Of a stretch of 64,000 nucleotides of DNA, positions 36,801 through 50,776 are shown piece after piece; the stretch's first letter is position 1; the number at the start of each line of letters is the position of its first letter. Source of the DNA: Synchiropus splendidus (lineage: Eukaryota > Chordata > Actinopteri > Syngnathiformes > Callionymidae); NCBI RefSeq assembly GCF_027744825.2, contig NW_026527081.1, positions 1 through 64,000 on the forward strand, given 5' to 3'. The notes under the pieces are model-generated. The model saw only the letters and a list, made by a program, of their open reading frames with translations, searched no databases and was not told the origin of the DNA. A program made the position numbers and the translations under genes.

Positions 36801-38932
36801 AACACTTCAGACAGTTTAGATTTGATGTGCAACTACTAGAAAGACCCTTTCTGCTATAGTGGGAGGTTAAAATTTCATGTTCTGAAGCTTTCCTGAAAAG
36901 TTATGGCACAATGCACAAAAACGCTTTTCAGCCTGAGATAAGGTGGGTTTCGGAACGCCAAACATAAAAGTGTTGATAACTTTCGAAAAACACTTCAGAG
37001 AGCTTAGATTTGATGTGCACCTACTAGAAAGACCCTTTCTGCTGTAGTGGGAGGTTAAAATTTCATGTTCTGAAGCTTCCCTGAAAAGTTATGGCACAAT
37101 GCACAAAAACGCTTTTCAGCCTGAGATAAGGTGGGTTTCGGAACGCCAAACATAAAAGTGTTGATAACTTTGGAAAAACACTTCAGACAGTTTAGATTTG
37201 ATGTGCAACTACTAGAAAGACCCTTTCTGCTATAGTGGGAGGTTAAAATTTCATGTTCTGAAGCTTCCCTGAAAAGTTATGGCACAATGCACAAAAACGC
37301 TTTTCAGCCTGAGATAAGGTGGGTTTCGGAACGCCAAACATAAAAGTGTTGATAACTTTCGAAAAACACTTCAGACAGCTTAGATTTGATGTGCACCTAC
37401 TAGAAAGACCCTTTCTGCTATAGTGGGAGGTTAAAATTTCATGTTCTGAAGCTTCCCTGAAAAGTTATGGCACAATGCGTAAAAACGCTTTTCAGCCTGA
37501 GATAAGGTGGGTTTCGGAACGCCAAACATAAAAGTGTTGATAACTTTGGAAAAACACTTCAGACAGTTTAGATTTGATGTGCAACTACTAGAAAGACCCT
37601 TTCTGCTATAGTGGGAGGTTAAAATTTCATGTTCTGAAGCTTTCCTGAAAAGTTATGGCACAATGCACAAAAACGCTTTTCAGCCTGAGATAAGGTGGGT
37701 TTCGGAACGCCAAACATAAAAGTGTTGATAACTTTTGAAAAACACTTCAGACAGCTTAGATTTGATGTGCAACTACTAGAACGACCCTTTCTGCTATAGT
37801 GGGAGGTTAAAATTTCATGTTCTGAAGCTTCCCTGAAAAGTTATGGCACAATGCACAAAAACGCTTTTCAGCCTGAGATAAGGTGGGTTTCGGAACGCCA
37901 AACATAAAAGTGTTGATAACTTTGGAAAAACACTTCAGACAGTTTAGATTTGATGTGCAACTACTAGAAAGACCCTTTCTGCTATAGTGGGAGGTTAAAA
38001 TTTCATGTTCTGAAGCTTCCCTGAAAAGTTATGGCACAATGCGTAAAAACGCTTTTCAGCCTGAGATAAGGTGGGTTTCGGAACGCCAAACATAAAAGTG
38101 TTGATAACTTTGGAAAAACACTTCAGACAGTTTAGATTTGATGTGCAACTACTAGAAAGACCCTTTCTGCTATAGTGGGAGGTTAAAATTTAATGTTCTG
38201 AAGCTTCCCTGAAAAGTTATGGCACAATGCACAAAAACGCTTTTCAGCCTGAGATAAGGTGGGTTTCGGAACGCCAAACATAAAAGTGTTAATAACTTTG
38301 GAAAAACACTTCAGACAGTTTAGATTTGATGTGCAACTACTAGAAAGACCCTTTCTGCTATAGTGGGAGGTTAAAATTTCATGTTCTGAAGCTTTCCTGA
38401 AAAGTTATGGCACAATGCACAAAAACGCTTTTCAGCCTGAGATCAGGTGGGTTTCGGAACGCCAAACATAAAAGTGTTGATAACTTTCGAAAAACACTTC
38501 AGAGAGCTTAGATTTGATGTGCACCTACTAGAAAGACCCTTTCTGCTATAGTGGGAGGTTAAAATTTCATGTTCTGAAGCTTCCCTGAAAAGTTATGGCA
38601 CAATGCACAAAAACGCTTTTCAGCCTGAGATAAGGTGGGTTTCGGAACGCCAAACATAAAAGTGTTGATAACTTTGGAAAAACACTTCAGACAGTTTAGA
38701 TTTGATGTGCAACTACTAGAAAGACCCTTTCTGCTATAGTGGGAGGTTAAAATTTCATGTTCTGAAGCTTTCCTGAAAAGTTATGGCACAATGCACAAAA
38801 ACGCTTTTCAGCCTGAGATAAGGTGGGTTTCGGAACGCCAAACATAAAAGTGTTGATAACTTTTGAAAAACACTTCAGACAGCTTAGATTTGATGTGCAA
38901 CTACTAGAAAGACCCTTTCTGCTATAGTGGGA

Positions 38933-40624
38933 GGTTAAAATTTCATGTTCTGAAGCTTCCCTGAAAAGTTATGGCACAATGCACAAAAACGCTTTTCAGC
39001 CTGAGATAAGGTGGGTTTCGGAACGCCAAACATAAAAGTGTTGATAACTTTCGAAGAACACTTCAGAGAGCTTAGATTTGATGTGCACCTACTAGAAAGA
39101 CCCTTTCTGCTATAGTGGGAGGTTAAAATTTCATGTTCTGAAGCTTCCCTGAAAAGTTATGGCACAATGCGTAAAAACGCTTTTCAGCCTGAGATAAGGT
39201 GGGTTTCGGAACGCCAAACATAAAAGTGTTGATAACTTTGGAAAAACACTTCAGACAGTTTAGATTTGATGTGCAACTACTAGAAAGACCCTTTCTGCTA
39301 TAGTGGGAGGTTAAAATTTCATGTTCTGAAGCTTCCCTGAAAAGTTATGGCACAATGCACAAAAACGCTTTTCAGCCTGAGATAAGGTGGGTTTCGGAAC
39401 GCCAAACATAAAAGTGTTAATAACTTTGGAAAAACACTTCAGACAGTTTAGATTTGATGTGCAACTACTAGAAAGACCCTTTCTGCTATAGTGGGAGGTT
39501 AAAATTTCATGTTCTGAAGCTTTCCTGAAAAGTTATGGCACAATGCACAAAAACGCTTTTCAGCCTGAGATAAGGTGGGTTTCGGAACGCCAAACATAAA
39601 AGTGTTGATAACTTACGAAAAACACTTCAGAGAGCTTAGATTTGATGTGCACCTACTAGAAAGACCCTTTCTGCTATAGTGGGAGGTTAAAATTTCATGT
39701 TCTGAAGCTTCCCTGAAAAGTTATGGCACAATGCGTAAAAACGCTTTTCAGCCTGAGATAAGGTGGGTTTCGGAACGCCAAACATAAAAGTGTTGATAAC
39801 TTTGGAAAAACACTTCAGACAGTTTAGATTTGATGTGCAACTACTAGAAAGACCCTTTCTGCTATAGTGGGAGGTTAAAATTTCATGTTCTGAAGCTTTC
39901 CTGAAAAGTTATGGCACAATGCACAAAAACGCTTTTCAGCCTGAGATAAGGTGGGTTTCGGAACGCCAAACATAAAAGTGTTGATAACTTTTGAAAAACA
40001 CTTCAGACAGCTTAGATTTGATGTGCAACTACTAGAAAGACCCTTTCTGCTATAGTGGGAGGTTAAAATTTCATGTTCTGAAGCTTCCCTGAAAAGTTAT
40101 GGCACAATGCACAAAAACGCTTTTCAGCCTGAGATAAGGTGGGTTTCGGAACGCCAAACATAAAAGTGTTAATAACTTTGGAAAAACACTTCAGACAGTT
40201 TAGATTTGATGTGCAACTACTAGAAAGACCCTTTCTGCTATAGTGGGAGGTTAAAATTTCATGTTCTGAAGCTTCCCTGAAAAGTTATGGCACAATGCAC
40301 AAAAACGCTTTTCAGCCTGAGATAAGGTGGGTTTCGGAACGCCAAACATAAAAGTGTTAATAACTTTGGAAAAACACTTCAGACAGTTTAGATTTGATGT
40401 GCAACTACTAGAAAGACCCTTTCTGCTATAGTGGGAGGTTAAAATTTCATGTTCTGAAGCTTCCCTGAAAAGTTATGGCACAATGCACAAAAACGCTTTT
40501 CAGCCTGAGATAAGGTGGGTTTCGGAACGCCAAACATAAAAGTGTTGATAACTTTCGAAGAACACTTCAGAGAGCTTAGATTTGATGTGCACCTACTAGA
40601 AAGACCCTTTCTGCTATAGTGGGA
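38933..40624 (+). repeat. Eight-unit internal duplication marked by CGAAGAAC
   Basis: The rare A to G change CGAAGAAC occurs in U208 (39052) and U216 (40556), 1,504 bp or eight units apart, both in Sb units followed by Rg, Sa and Tb. Segment H retains only one (48076). The mark CTTACGAA in U211 is not in U219, so the second block is not an exact copy. Confidence 0.78.
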
Positions 40625-41376
40625 GGTTAAAATTTCATGTTCTGAAGCTTCCCTGAAAAGTTATGGCACAATGCGTAAAAACGCTTTTCAGCCTGAGATA
40701 AGGTGGGTTTCGGAACGCCAAACATAAAAGTGTTGATAACTTTGGAAAAACACTTCAGACAGTTTAGATTTGATGTGCAACTACTAGAAAGACCCTTTCT
40801 GCAATAGTGGGAGGTTAAAATTTCATGTTCTGAAGCTTCCCTGAAAAGTTATGGCACAATGCACAAAAACGCTTTTCAGCCTGAGATAAGGTGGGTTTCG
40901 GAACGCCAAACATATAAGTGTTAATAACTTTGGAAAAACACTTCAGACAGTTTAGATTTGATGTGCAACTACTAGAAAGACCCTTTCTGCTATAGTGGGA
41001 GGTTAAAATTTCATGTTCTGAAGCTTTCCTGAAAAGTTATGGCACAATGCACAAAAACGCTTTTCAGCCTGAGATAAGGTGGGTTTCGGAACGCCAAACA
41101 TAAAAGTGTTGATAACTTTCGAAAAACACTTCAGAGAGCTTAGATTTGATGTGCACCTACTAGAAAGACCCTTTCTGCTATAGTGGGAGGTTAAAATTTC
41201 ATGTTCTGAAGCTTCCCTGAAAAGTTATGGCACAATGCGTAAAAACGCTTTTCAGCCTGAGATAAGGTGGGTTTCGGAACGCCAAACATAAAAGTGTTGA
41301 TAACTTTGGAAAAACACTTCAGACAGTTTAGATTTGATGTGCAACTACTAGAAAGACCCTTTCTGCTATAGTGGGA

Positions 41377-42880
41377 GGTAAAAATTTCATGTTCTGAAGC
41401 TTTCCTGAAAAGTTATGGCACAATGCACAAAAACGCTTTTCAGCCTGAGATAAGGTGGGTTTCGGAACGCCAAACATAAAAGTGTTGATAACTTTTGAAA
41501 AACACTTCAGACAGCTTAGATTTGATGTGCAACTACTAGAAAGACCCTTTCTGCTATAGTGGGAGGTTAAAATTTCATGTTCTGAAGCTTCCCTGAAAAG
41601 TTATGGCACAATGCACAAAAACGCTTTTCAGCCTGAGATAAGGTGGGTTTCGGAACGCCAAACATAAAAGTGTTGATAACTTTCGAAAAACACTTCAGAC
41701 AGCTTAGATTTGATGTGCACCTACTAGAAAGACCCTTTCTGCTATAGTGGGAGGTTAAAATTTCATGTTCTGAAGCTTCCCTGAAAAGTTATGGCACAAT
41801 GCGTAAAAACGCTTTTCAGCCTGAGATAAGGTGGGTTTCGGAACGCCAAACATAAAAGTGTTGATAACTTTGGAAAAACACTTCAGACAGTTTAGATTTG
41901 ATGTGCAACTACTAGAAAGACCCTTTCTGCTATAGTGGGAGGTTAAAATTTCATGTTCTGAAGCTTCCCTGAAAAGTTATGGCACAATGCACAAAAACGC
42001 TTTTCAGCCTGAGATAAGGTGGGTTTCGGAACGCCAAACATAAAAGTGTTAATAACTTTGGAAAAACACTTCAGACAGTTTAGATTTGATGTGCAACTAC
42101 TAGAAAGACCCTTTCTGCTATAGTGGGAGGTAAAAATTTCATGTTCTGAAGCTTTCCTGAAAAGTTATGGCACAATGCACAAAAACGCTTTTCAGCCTGA
42201 GATAAGGTGGGTTTCGGAACGCCAAACATAAAAGTGTTGATAACTTTTGAAAAACACTTCAGACAGCTTAGATTTGATGTGCAACTACTAGAAAGACCCT
42301 TTCTGCTATAGTGGGAGGTTAAAATTTCATGTTCTGAAGCTTCCCTGAAAAGTTATGGCACAATGCACAAAAACGCTTTTCAGCCTGAGATAAGGTGGGT
42401 TTCGGAACGCCAAACATAAAAGTGTTGATAACTTTCGAAAAACACTTCAGACAGCTTAGATTTGATGTGCACCTACTAGAAAGACCCTTTCTGCTATAGT
42501 GGGAGGTTAAAATTTCATGTTCTGAAGCTTCCCTGAAAAGTTATGGCACAATGCGTAAAAACGCTTTTCAGCCTGAGATAAGGTGGGTTTCGGAACGCCA
42601 AACATAAAAGTGTTGATAACTTTGGAAAAACACTTCAGACAGTTTAGATTTGATGTGCAACTACTAGAAAGACCCTTTCTGCTATAGTGGGAGGTTAAAA
42701 TTTCATGTTCTGAAGCTTCCCTGAAAAGTTATGGCACAATGCGTAAAAACGCTTTTCAGCCTGAGATAAGGTGGGTTTCGGAACGCCAAACATAAAAGTG
42801 TTGATAACTTTGGAAAAACACTTCAGACAGTTTAGATTTGATGTGCAACTACTAGAAAGACCCTTTCTGCTATAGTGGGA
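41377..42880 (+). repeat. Tandem doubling of a four-unit block marked by GGTAAAAA
   Basis: Tc Sp Rg Sa at U221-U224, then Tc Sp Rg with a second R unit at U225-U228. The rare T to A change GGTAAAAA starts both (41377 and 42129), 752 bp apart. Segment H has the mark only once (50025), so the doubling is specific to the first copy or was lost in the second. Confidence 0.85.
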
Positions 42881-45800
42881 GGTTAAAATTTCATGTTCTG
42901 AAGCTTCCCTGAAAAGTTATGGCACAATGCACAAAAACGCTTTTCAGCCTGAGATAAGGTGGGTTTCGGAACGCCAAACATAAAAGTGTTAATAACTTTG
43001 GAAAAACACTTCAGACAGTTTAGATTTGATGTGCAACTACTAGAAAGACCCTTTCTGCTGTAGTGGGAGGTTAAAATTTCATGTTCTGAAGCTTTCCTGA
43101 AAAGTTATGGCACAATGCACAAAAACGCTTTTCAGCCTGAGATAAGGTGGGTTTCGGAACGCCAAACATAAAAGTGTTGATAACTTTCGAAAAACACTTC
43201 AAAGAGCTTAGATTTGATGTGCACCTACTAGAAAGACCCTTTCTGCTATAGTGGGAGGTTAAAATTTCATGTTCTGAAGCTTCCCTGAAAAGTTATGGCA
43301 CAATGCGTAAAAACGCTTTTCAGCCTGAGATAAGGTGGGTTTCGGAACGCCAAACATAAAAGTGTTGATAACTTTGGAAAAACACTTCAGACAGTTTAGA
43401 TTTGATGTGCAACTACTAGAAAGACCCTTTCTGCTATAGTGGGAGGTTAAAATTTCATGTTCTGAAGCTTCCCTGAAAAGTTATCGCACAATGCACAAAA
43501 ACGCTTTTCAGCCTGAGATAAGGTGGGTTTCGGAACGCCAAACATAAAAGTGTTGATAACTTTTGAAAAACACTTCAGACAGCTTAGATTTGATGTGCAA
43601 CTACTAGAAAGACCCTTTCTGCTATAGTGGGAGGTTAAAATTTCATGTTCTGAAGCTTCCCTGAAAAGTTATGGCACAATGCACAAAAACGCTTTTCAGC
43701 CTGAGATAAGGTGGGTTTCGGAACGCCAAACATAAAAGTGTTGATAACTTTCGAAAAACACTTCAGACAGCTTAGATTTGATGTGCACCTACTAGAAAGA
43801 CCCTTTCTGCTATAGTGGGAGGTTAAAATTTCATGTTCTGAAGCTTCCCTGAAAAGTTATGGCACAATGCGTAAAAACGCTTTTCAGCCTGAGATAAGGT
43901 GGGTTTCGGAACGCCAAACATAAAAGTGTTGATAACTTTGGAAAAACACTTCACACAGTTTAGATTTGATGTGCAACTACTAGAAAGACCCTTTCTGCTA
44001 TAGTGGGAGGTTAAAATTTCATGTACTGAAGCTTCCCTGAAAAGTTATGGCACAATGCACAAAAACGCTTTTCAGCCTGAGATAAGGTGGGTTTCGGAAC
44101 GCCAAACATAAAAGTGTTAATAACTTTGGAAAAACACTTCAGACAGTTTAGATTTGATGTGCAACTACTAGAAAGACCCTTTCTGCTATAGTGGGAGGTT
44201 AAAATTTCATGTTCTGAAGCTTCCCTGAAAAGTTATGGCACAATGCGGAAAAACGCTTTTCAGCCTGAGATAAGGTGGGTTTCGGAACGCCAAACATAAA
44301 AGTGTTGATAACTTTGGAAAAACACTTCAGACAGTTTAGATTTGATGTGCAACTACTAGAAAGACCCTTTCTGCTATAGTGGGAGGTTAAAATTTCATGT
44401 TCTGAAGCTTCCCTGAAAAGTTATGGCACAATGCACAAAAACGCTTTTCAGCCTGAGATAAGGTGGGTTTCGGAACGCCAAACATAAAAGTGTTAATAAC
44501 TTTGGAAAAACACTTCAGACAGTTTAGATTTGATGTGCAACTACTAGAAAGACCCTTTCTGCTATAGTGGGAGGTTAAAATTTCATGTTCTGAAGCTTCC
44601 CTGAAAAGTTATGGCACAATGCGTAAAAACGCTTTTCAGCCTGAGATAAGGTGGGTTTCGGAACGCCAAACATAAAAGTGTTGATAACTTTGGAAAAACA
44701 CTTCAGACAGTTTAGATTTGATGTGCAACTACTAGAAAGACCCTTTCTGCTATAGTGGGAGGTTAAAATTTCATGTTCTGAAGCTTTCCTGAAAAGTTAT
44801 GGCACAATGCACAAAAACGCTTTTCAGCCTGAGATAAGGTGGGTTTCGGAACGCCAAACATAAAAGTGTTGATAACTTTTGAAAAACACTTCAGACAGCT
44901 TAGATTTGATGTGCAACTACTAGAAAGACCCTTTCTGCTATAGTGGGAGGTTAAAATTTCATGTTCTGAAGCTTCCCTGAAAAGTTATGGCACAATGCAC
45001 AAAAACGCTTTTCAGCCTGAGATAAGGTGGGTTTCGGAACGCCAAACATAAAAGTGTTGATAACTTTGGAAAAACACTTCAGACAGTTTAGATTTGATGT
45101 GCAACTACTAGAAAGACCCTTTCTGCTATAGTGGGAGGTTAAAATTTCATGTTCTGAAGCTTTCCTGAAAAGTTATGGCACAATGCACAAAAACGCTTTT
45201 CAGCCTGAGATAAGGTGGGTTTCGGAACGCCAAACATAAAAGTGTTGATAACTTTTGAAAAACACTTCAGACAGCTTAGATTTGATGTGCAACTACTAGA
45301 AAGACCCTTTCTGCTATAGTGGGAGGTTAAAATTTCATGTTCTGAAGCTTCCCTGAAAAGTTATGGCACAATGCACAAAAACGCTTTTCAGCCTGAGATA
45401 AGGTGGGTTTCGGAACGCCAAACATAAAAGTGTTGATAACTTTGGAAAAACACTTCAGACAGTTTAGATTTGATGTGCAACTACTAGAAAGACCCTTTCT
45501 GCTATAGTGGGAGGTTAAAATTTCATGTTCTGAAGCTTCCCTGAAAAGTTATGGCACAATGCGTAAAAACGCTTTTCAGCCTGAGATAAGGTGGGTTTCG
45601 GAACGCCAAACATAAAAGTGTTGATAACTTTGGAAAAACACTTCAGACAGTTTAGATTTGATGTGCAACTACTAGAAAGACCCTTTCTGCTATAGTGGGA
45701 GGTTAAAATTTCATGTTCTGAAGCTTCCCTGAAAAGTTATGGCACAATGCACAAAAACGCTTTTCAGCCTGAGATAAGGTGGGTTTCGGAACGCCAAACA

Positions 45801-48800
45801 TAAAAGTGTTAATAACTTTGGAAAAACACTTCAGACAGTTTAGATTTGATGTGCAACTACTAGAAAGACCCTTTCTGCTATAGTGGGAGGTTAAAATTTC
45901 ATGTTCTGAAGCTTTCCTGAAAAGTTATGGCACAATGCACAAAAACGCTTTTCAGCCTGAGATAAGGTGGGTTTCGGAACGCCAAACATAAAAGTGTTGA
46001 TAACTTTCGAAAAACACTTCAGAGAGCTTAGATTTGATGTGCACCTACTAGAAAGACCCTTTCTGCTGTAGTGGGAGGTTAAAATTTCATGTTCTGAAGC
46101 TTCCCTGAAAAGTTATGGCACAATGCACAAAAACGCTTTTCAGCCTGAGATAAGGTGGGTTTCGGAACGCCAAACATAAAAGTGTTGATAACTTTGGAAA
46201 AACACTTCAGACAGTTTAGATTTGATGTGCAACTACTAGAAAGACCCTTTCTGCTATAGTGGGAGGTTAAAATTTCATGTTCTGAAGCTTCCCTGAAAAG
46301 TTATGGCACAATGCACAAAAACGCTTTTCAGCCTGAGATAAGGTGGGTTTCGGAACGCCAAACATAAAAGTGTTGATAACTTTCGAAAAACACTTCAGAC
46401 AGCTTAGATTTGATGTGCACCTACTAGAAAGACCCTTTCTGCTATAGTGGGAGGTTAAAATTTCATGTTCTGAAGCTTCCCTGAAAAGTTATGGCACAAT
46501 GCGTAAAAACGCTTTTCAGCCTGAGATAAGGTGGGTTTCGGAACGCCAAACATAAAAGTGTTGATAACTTTGGAAAAACACTTCAGACAGTTTAGATTTG
46601 ATGTGCAACTACTAGAAAGACCCTTTCTGCTATAGTGGGAGGTTAAAATTTCATGTTCTGAAGCTTTCCTGAAAAGTTATGGCACAATGCACAAAAACGC
46701 TTTTCAGCCTGAGATAAGGTGGGTTTCGGAACGCCAAACATAAAAGTGTTGATAACTTTTGAAAAACACTTCAGACAGCTTAGATTTGATGTGCAACTAC
46801 TAGAACGACCCTTTCTGCTATAGTGGGAGGTTAAAATTTCATGTTCTGAAGCTTCCCTGAAAAGTTATGGCACAATGCACAAAAACGCTTTTCAGCCTGA
46901 GATAAGGTGGGTTTCGGAACGCCAAACATAAAAGTGTTGATAACTTTGGAAAAACACTTCAGACAGTTTAGATTTGATGTGCAACTACTAGAAAGACCCT
47001 TTCTGCTATAGTGGGAGGTTAAAATTTCATGTTCTGAAGCTTCCCTGAAAAGTTATGGCACAATGCGTAAAAACGCTTTTCAGCCTGAGATAAGGTGGGT
47101 TTCGGAACGCCAAACATAAAAGTGTTGATAACTTTGGAAAAACACTTCAGACAGTTTAGATTTGATGTGCAACTACTAGAAAGACCCTTTCTGCTATAGT
47201 GGGAGGTTAAAATTTAATGTTCTGAAGCTTCCCTGAAAAGTTATGGCACAATGCACAAAAACGCTTTTCAGCCTGAGATAAGGTGGGTTTCGGAACGCCA
47301 AACATAAAAGTGTTAATAACTTTGGAAAAACACTTCAGACAGTTTAGATTTGATGTGCAACTACTAGAAAGACCCTTTCTGCTATAGTGGGAGGTTAAAA
47401 TTTCATGTTCTGAAGCTTTCCTGAAAAGTTATGGCACAATGCACAAAAACGCTTTTCAGCCTGAGATCAGGTGGGTTTCGGAACGCCAAACATAAAAGTG
47501 TTGATAACTTTCGAAAAACACTTCAGAGAGCTTAGATTTGATGTGCACCTACTAGAAAGACCCTTTCTGCTATAGTGGGAGGTTAAAATTTCATGTTCTG
47601 AAGCTTCCCTGAAAAGTTATGGCACAATGCACAAAAACGCTTTTCAGCCTGAGATAAGGTGGGTTTCGGAACGCCAAACATAAAAGTGTTGATAACTTTG
47701 GAAAAACACTTCAGACAGTTTAGATTTGATGTGCAACTACTAGAAAGACCCTTTCTGCTATAGTGGGAGGTTAAAATTTCATGTTCTGAAGCTTTCCTGA
47801 AAAGTTATGGCACAATGCACAAAAACGCTTTTCAGCCTGAGATAAGGTGGGTTTCGGAACGCCAAACATAAAAGTGTTGATAACTTTTGAAAAACACTTC
47901 AGACAGCTTAGATTTGATGTGCAACTACTAGAAAGACCCTTTCTGCTATAGTGGGAGGTTAAAATTTCATGTTCTGAAGCTTCCCTGAAAAGTTATGGCA
48001 CAATGCACAAAAACGCTTTTCAGCCTGAGATAAGGTGGGTTTCGGAACGCCAAACATAAAAGTGTTGATAACTTTCGAAGAACACTTCAGAGAGCTTAGA
48101 TTTGATGTGCACCTACTAGAAAGACCCTTTCTGCTATAGTGGGAGGTTAAAATTTCATGTTCTGAAGCTTCCCTGAAAAGTTATGGCACAATGCGTAAAA
48201 ACGCTTTTCAGCCTGAGATAAGGTGGGTTTCGGAACGCCAAACATAAAAGTGTTGATAACTTTGGAAAAACACTTCAGACAGTTTAGATTTGATGTGCAA
48301 CTACTAGAAAGACCCTTTCTGCTATAGTGGGAGGTTAAAATTTCATGTTCTGAAGCTTCCCTGAAAAGTTATGGCACAATGCACAAAAACGCTTTTCAGC
48401 CTGAGATAAGGTGGGTTTCGGAACGCCAAACATAAAAGTGTTAATAACTTTGGAAAAACACTTCAGACAGTTTAGATTTGATGTGCAACTACTAGAAAGA
48501 CCCTTTCTGCTATAGTGGGAGGTTAAAATTTCATGTTCTGAAGCTTTCCTGAAAAGTTATGGCACAATGCACAAAAACGCTTTTCAGCCTGAGATAAGGT
48601 GGGTTTCGGAACGCCAAACATAAAAGTGTTGATAACTTACGAAAAACACTTCAGAGAGCTTAGATTTGATGTGCACCTACTAGAAAGACCCTTTCTGCTA
48701 TAGTGGGAGGTTAAAATTTCATGTTCTGAAGCTTCCCTGAAAAGTTATGGCACAATGCGTAAAAACGCTTTTCAGCCTGAGATAAGGTGGGTTTCGGAAC

Positions 48801-50776
48801 GCCAAACATAAAAGTGTTGATAACTTTGGAAAAACACTTCAGACAGTTTAGATTTGATGTGCAACTACTAGAAAGACCCTTTCTGCTATAGTGGGAGGTT
48901 AAAATTTCATGTTCTGAAGCTTTCCTGAAAAGTTATGGCACAATGCACAAAAACGCTTTTCAGCCTGAGATAAGGTGGGTTTCGGAACGCCAAACATAAA
49001 AGTGTTGATAACTTTTGAAAAACACTTCAGACAGCTTAGATTTGATGTGCAACTACTAGAAAGACCCTTTCTGCTATAGTGGGAGGTTAAAATTTCATGT
49101 TCTGAAGCTTCCCTGAAAAGTTATGGCACAATGCACAAAAACGCTTTTCAGCCTGAGATAAGGTGGGTTTCGGAACGCCAAACATAAAAGTGTTAATAAC
49201 TTTGGAAAAACACTTCAGACAGTTTAGATTTGATGTGCAACTACTAGAAAGACCCTTTCTGCTATAGTGGGAGGTTAAAATTTCATGTTCTGAAGCTTCC
49301 CTGAAAAGTTATGGCACAATGCACAAAAACGCTTTTCAGCCTGAGATAAGGTGGGTTTCGGAACGCCAAACATAAAAGTGTTGATAACTTTGGAAAAACA
49401 CTTCAGACAGTTTAGATTTGATGTGCAACTACTAGAAAGACCCTTTCTGCAATAGTGGGAGGTTAAAATTTCATGTTCTGAAGCTTCCCTGAAAAGTTAT
49501 GGCACAATGCACAAAAACGCTTTTCAGCCTGAGATAAGGTGGGTTTCGGAACGCCAAACATATAAGTGTTAATAACTTTGGAAAAACACTTCAGACAGTT
49601 TAGATTTGATGTGCAACTACTAGAAAGACCCTTTCTGCTATAGTGGGAGGTTAAAATTTCATGTTCTGAAGCTTTCCTGAAAAGTTATGGCACAATGCAC
49701 AAAAACGCTTTTCAGCCTGAGATAAGGTGGGTTTCGGAACGCCAAACATAAAAGTGTTGATAACTTTCGAAAAACACTTCAGAGAGCTTAGATTTGATGT
49801 GCACCTACTAGAAAGACCCTTTCTGCTATAGTGGGAGGTTAAAATTTCATGTTCTGAAGCTTCCCTGAAAAGTTATGGCACAATGCGTAAAAACGCTTTT
49901 CAGCCTGAGATAAGGTGGGTTTCGGAACGCCAAACATAAAAGTGTTGATAACTTTGGAAAAACACTTCAGACAGTTTAGATTTGATGTGCAACTACTAGA
50001 AAGACCCTTTCTGCTATAGTGGGAGGTAAAAATTTCATGTTCTGAAGCTTTCCTGAAAAGTTATGGCACAATGCACAAAAACGCTTTTCAGCCTGAGATA
50101 AGGTGGGTTTCGGAACGCCAAACATAAAAGTGTTGATAACTTTTGAAAAACACTTCAGACAGCTTAGATTTGATGTGCAACTACTAGAAAGACCCTTTCT
50201 GCTATAGTGGGAGGTTAAAATTTCATGTTCTGAAGCTTCCCTGAAAAGTTATGGCACAATGCACAAAAACGCTTTTCAGCCTGAGATAAGGTGGGTTTCG
50301 GAACGCCAAACATAAAAGTGTTGATAACTTTCGAAAAACACTTCAGACAGCTTAGATTTGATGTGCACCTACTAGAAAGACCCTTTCTGCTATAGTGGGA
50401 GGTTAAAATTTCATGTTCTGAAGCTTCCCTGAAAAGTTATGGCACAATGCGTAAAAACGCTTTTCAGCCTGAGATAAGGTGGGTTTCGGAACGCCAAACA
50501 TAAAAGTGTTGATAACTTTGGAAAAACACTTCAGACAGTTTAGATTTGATGTGCAACTACTAGAAAGACCCTTTCTGCTATAGTGGGAGGTTAAAATTTC
50601 ATGTTCTGAAGCTTCCCTGAAAAGTTATGGCACAATGCACAAAAACGCTTTTCAGCCTGAGATAAGGTGGGTTTCGGAACGCCAAACATAAAAGTGTTAA
50701 TAACTTTGGAAAAACACTTCAGACAGTTTAGATTTGATGTGCAACTACTAGAAAGACCCTTTCTGCTATAGTGGGA
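42881..50776 (+). repeat. Segment H, U229-U270, second copy of the 9,024-bp duplication
   Basis: Order: Sa Tb Rg Sc Sp Rg Sa Rg Sa Rg | Tc Sg Tc Sg Rg Sa Tb Sg Sp Rg | Tc Sg Rg Sa Tb Sg Tc Sb Rg Sa | Tb Rg Tc Sa Sg Sa Tb Rg Tc Sp | Rg Sa. Every mark listed for segment G up to CTTACGAA (48636) recurs at exactly 9,024 bp. GCAATAG (49449), CATATAAG (49559) and GGTAAAAA (50025) recur at 8,648 bp, two units less. U236 has a private GCGGAAAA (44245). The near absence of private changes makes this one of the youngest large duplications visible. Confidence 0.92.

Larger units (their letters stand above)
33857..42880 (+). repeat. Segment G, U181-U228, first copy of the 9,024-bp duplication
   Basis: Order: Sa Tb Rg Sc Sp Rg Sa Rg Sa Rg | Tc Sg Tc Sg Rg Sa Tb Sg Sp Rg | Tc Sg Rg Sa Tb Sg Tc Sb Rg Sa | Tb Rg Tc Sa Sa Sb Rg Sa Tb Rg | Tc Sp Rg Sa Tc Sp Rg Rg. 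Marks include GCTGTAG (34034, 37041), CAAAG (34176), TTATCGC (34457), CTTCACAC (34925), ATGTACTG (34997), GAACGACC (37779), GATCAGG (38441), CGAAGAAC (39052, 40556), CTTACGAA (39612), GCAATAG (40801), CATATAAG (40911) and GGTAAAAA (41377, 42129). U181-U189 also match U119-U127. Confidence 0.92.
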
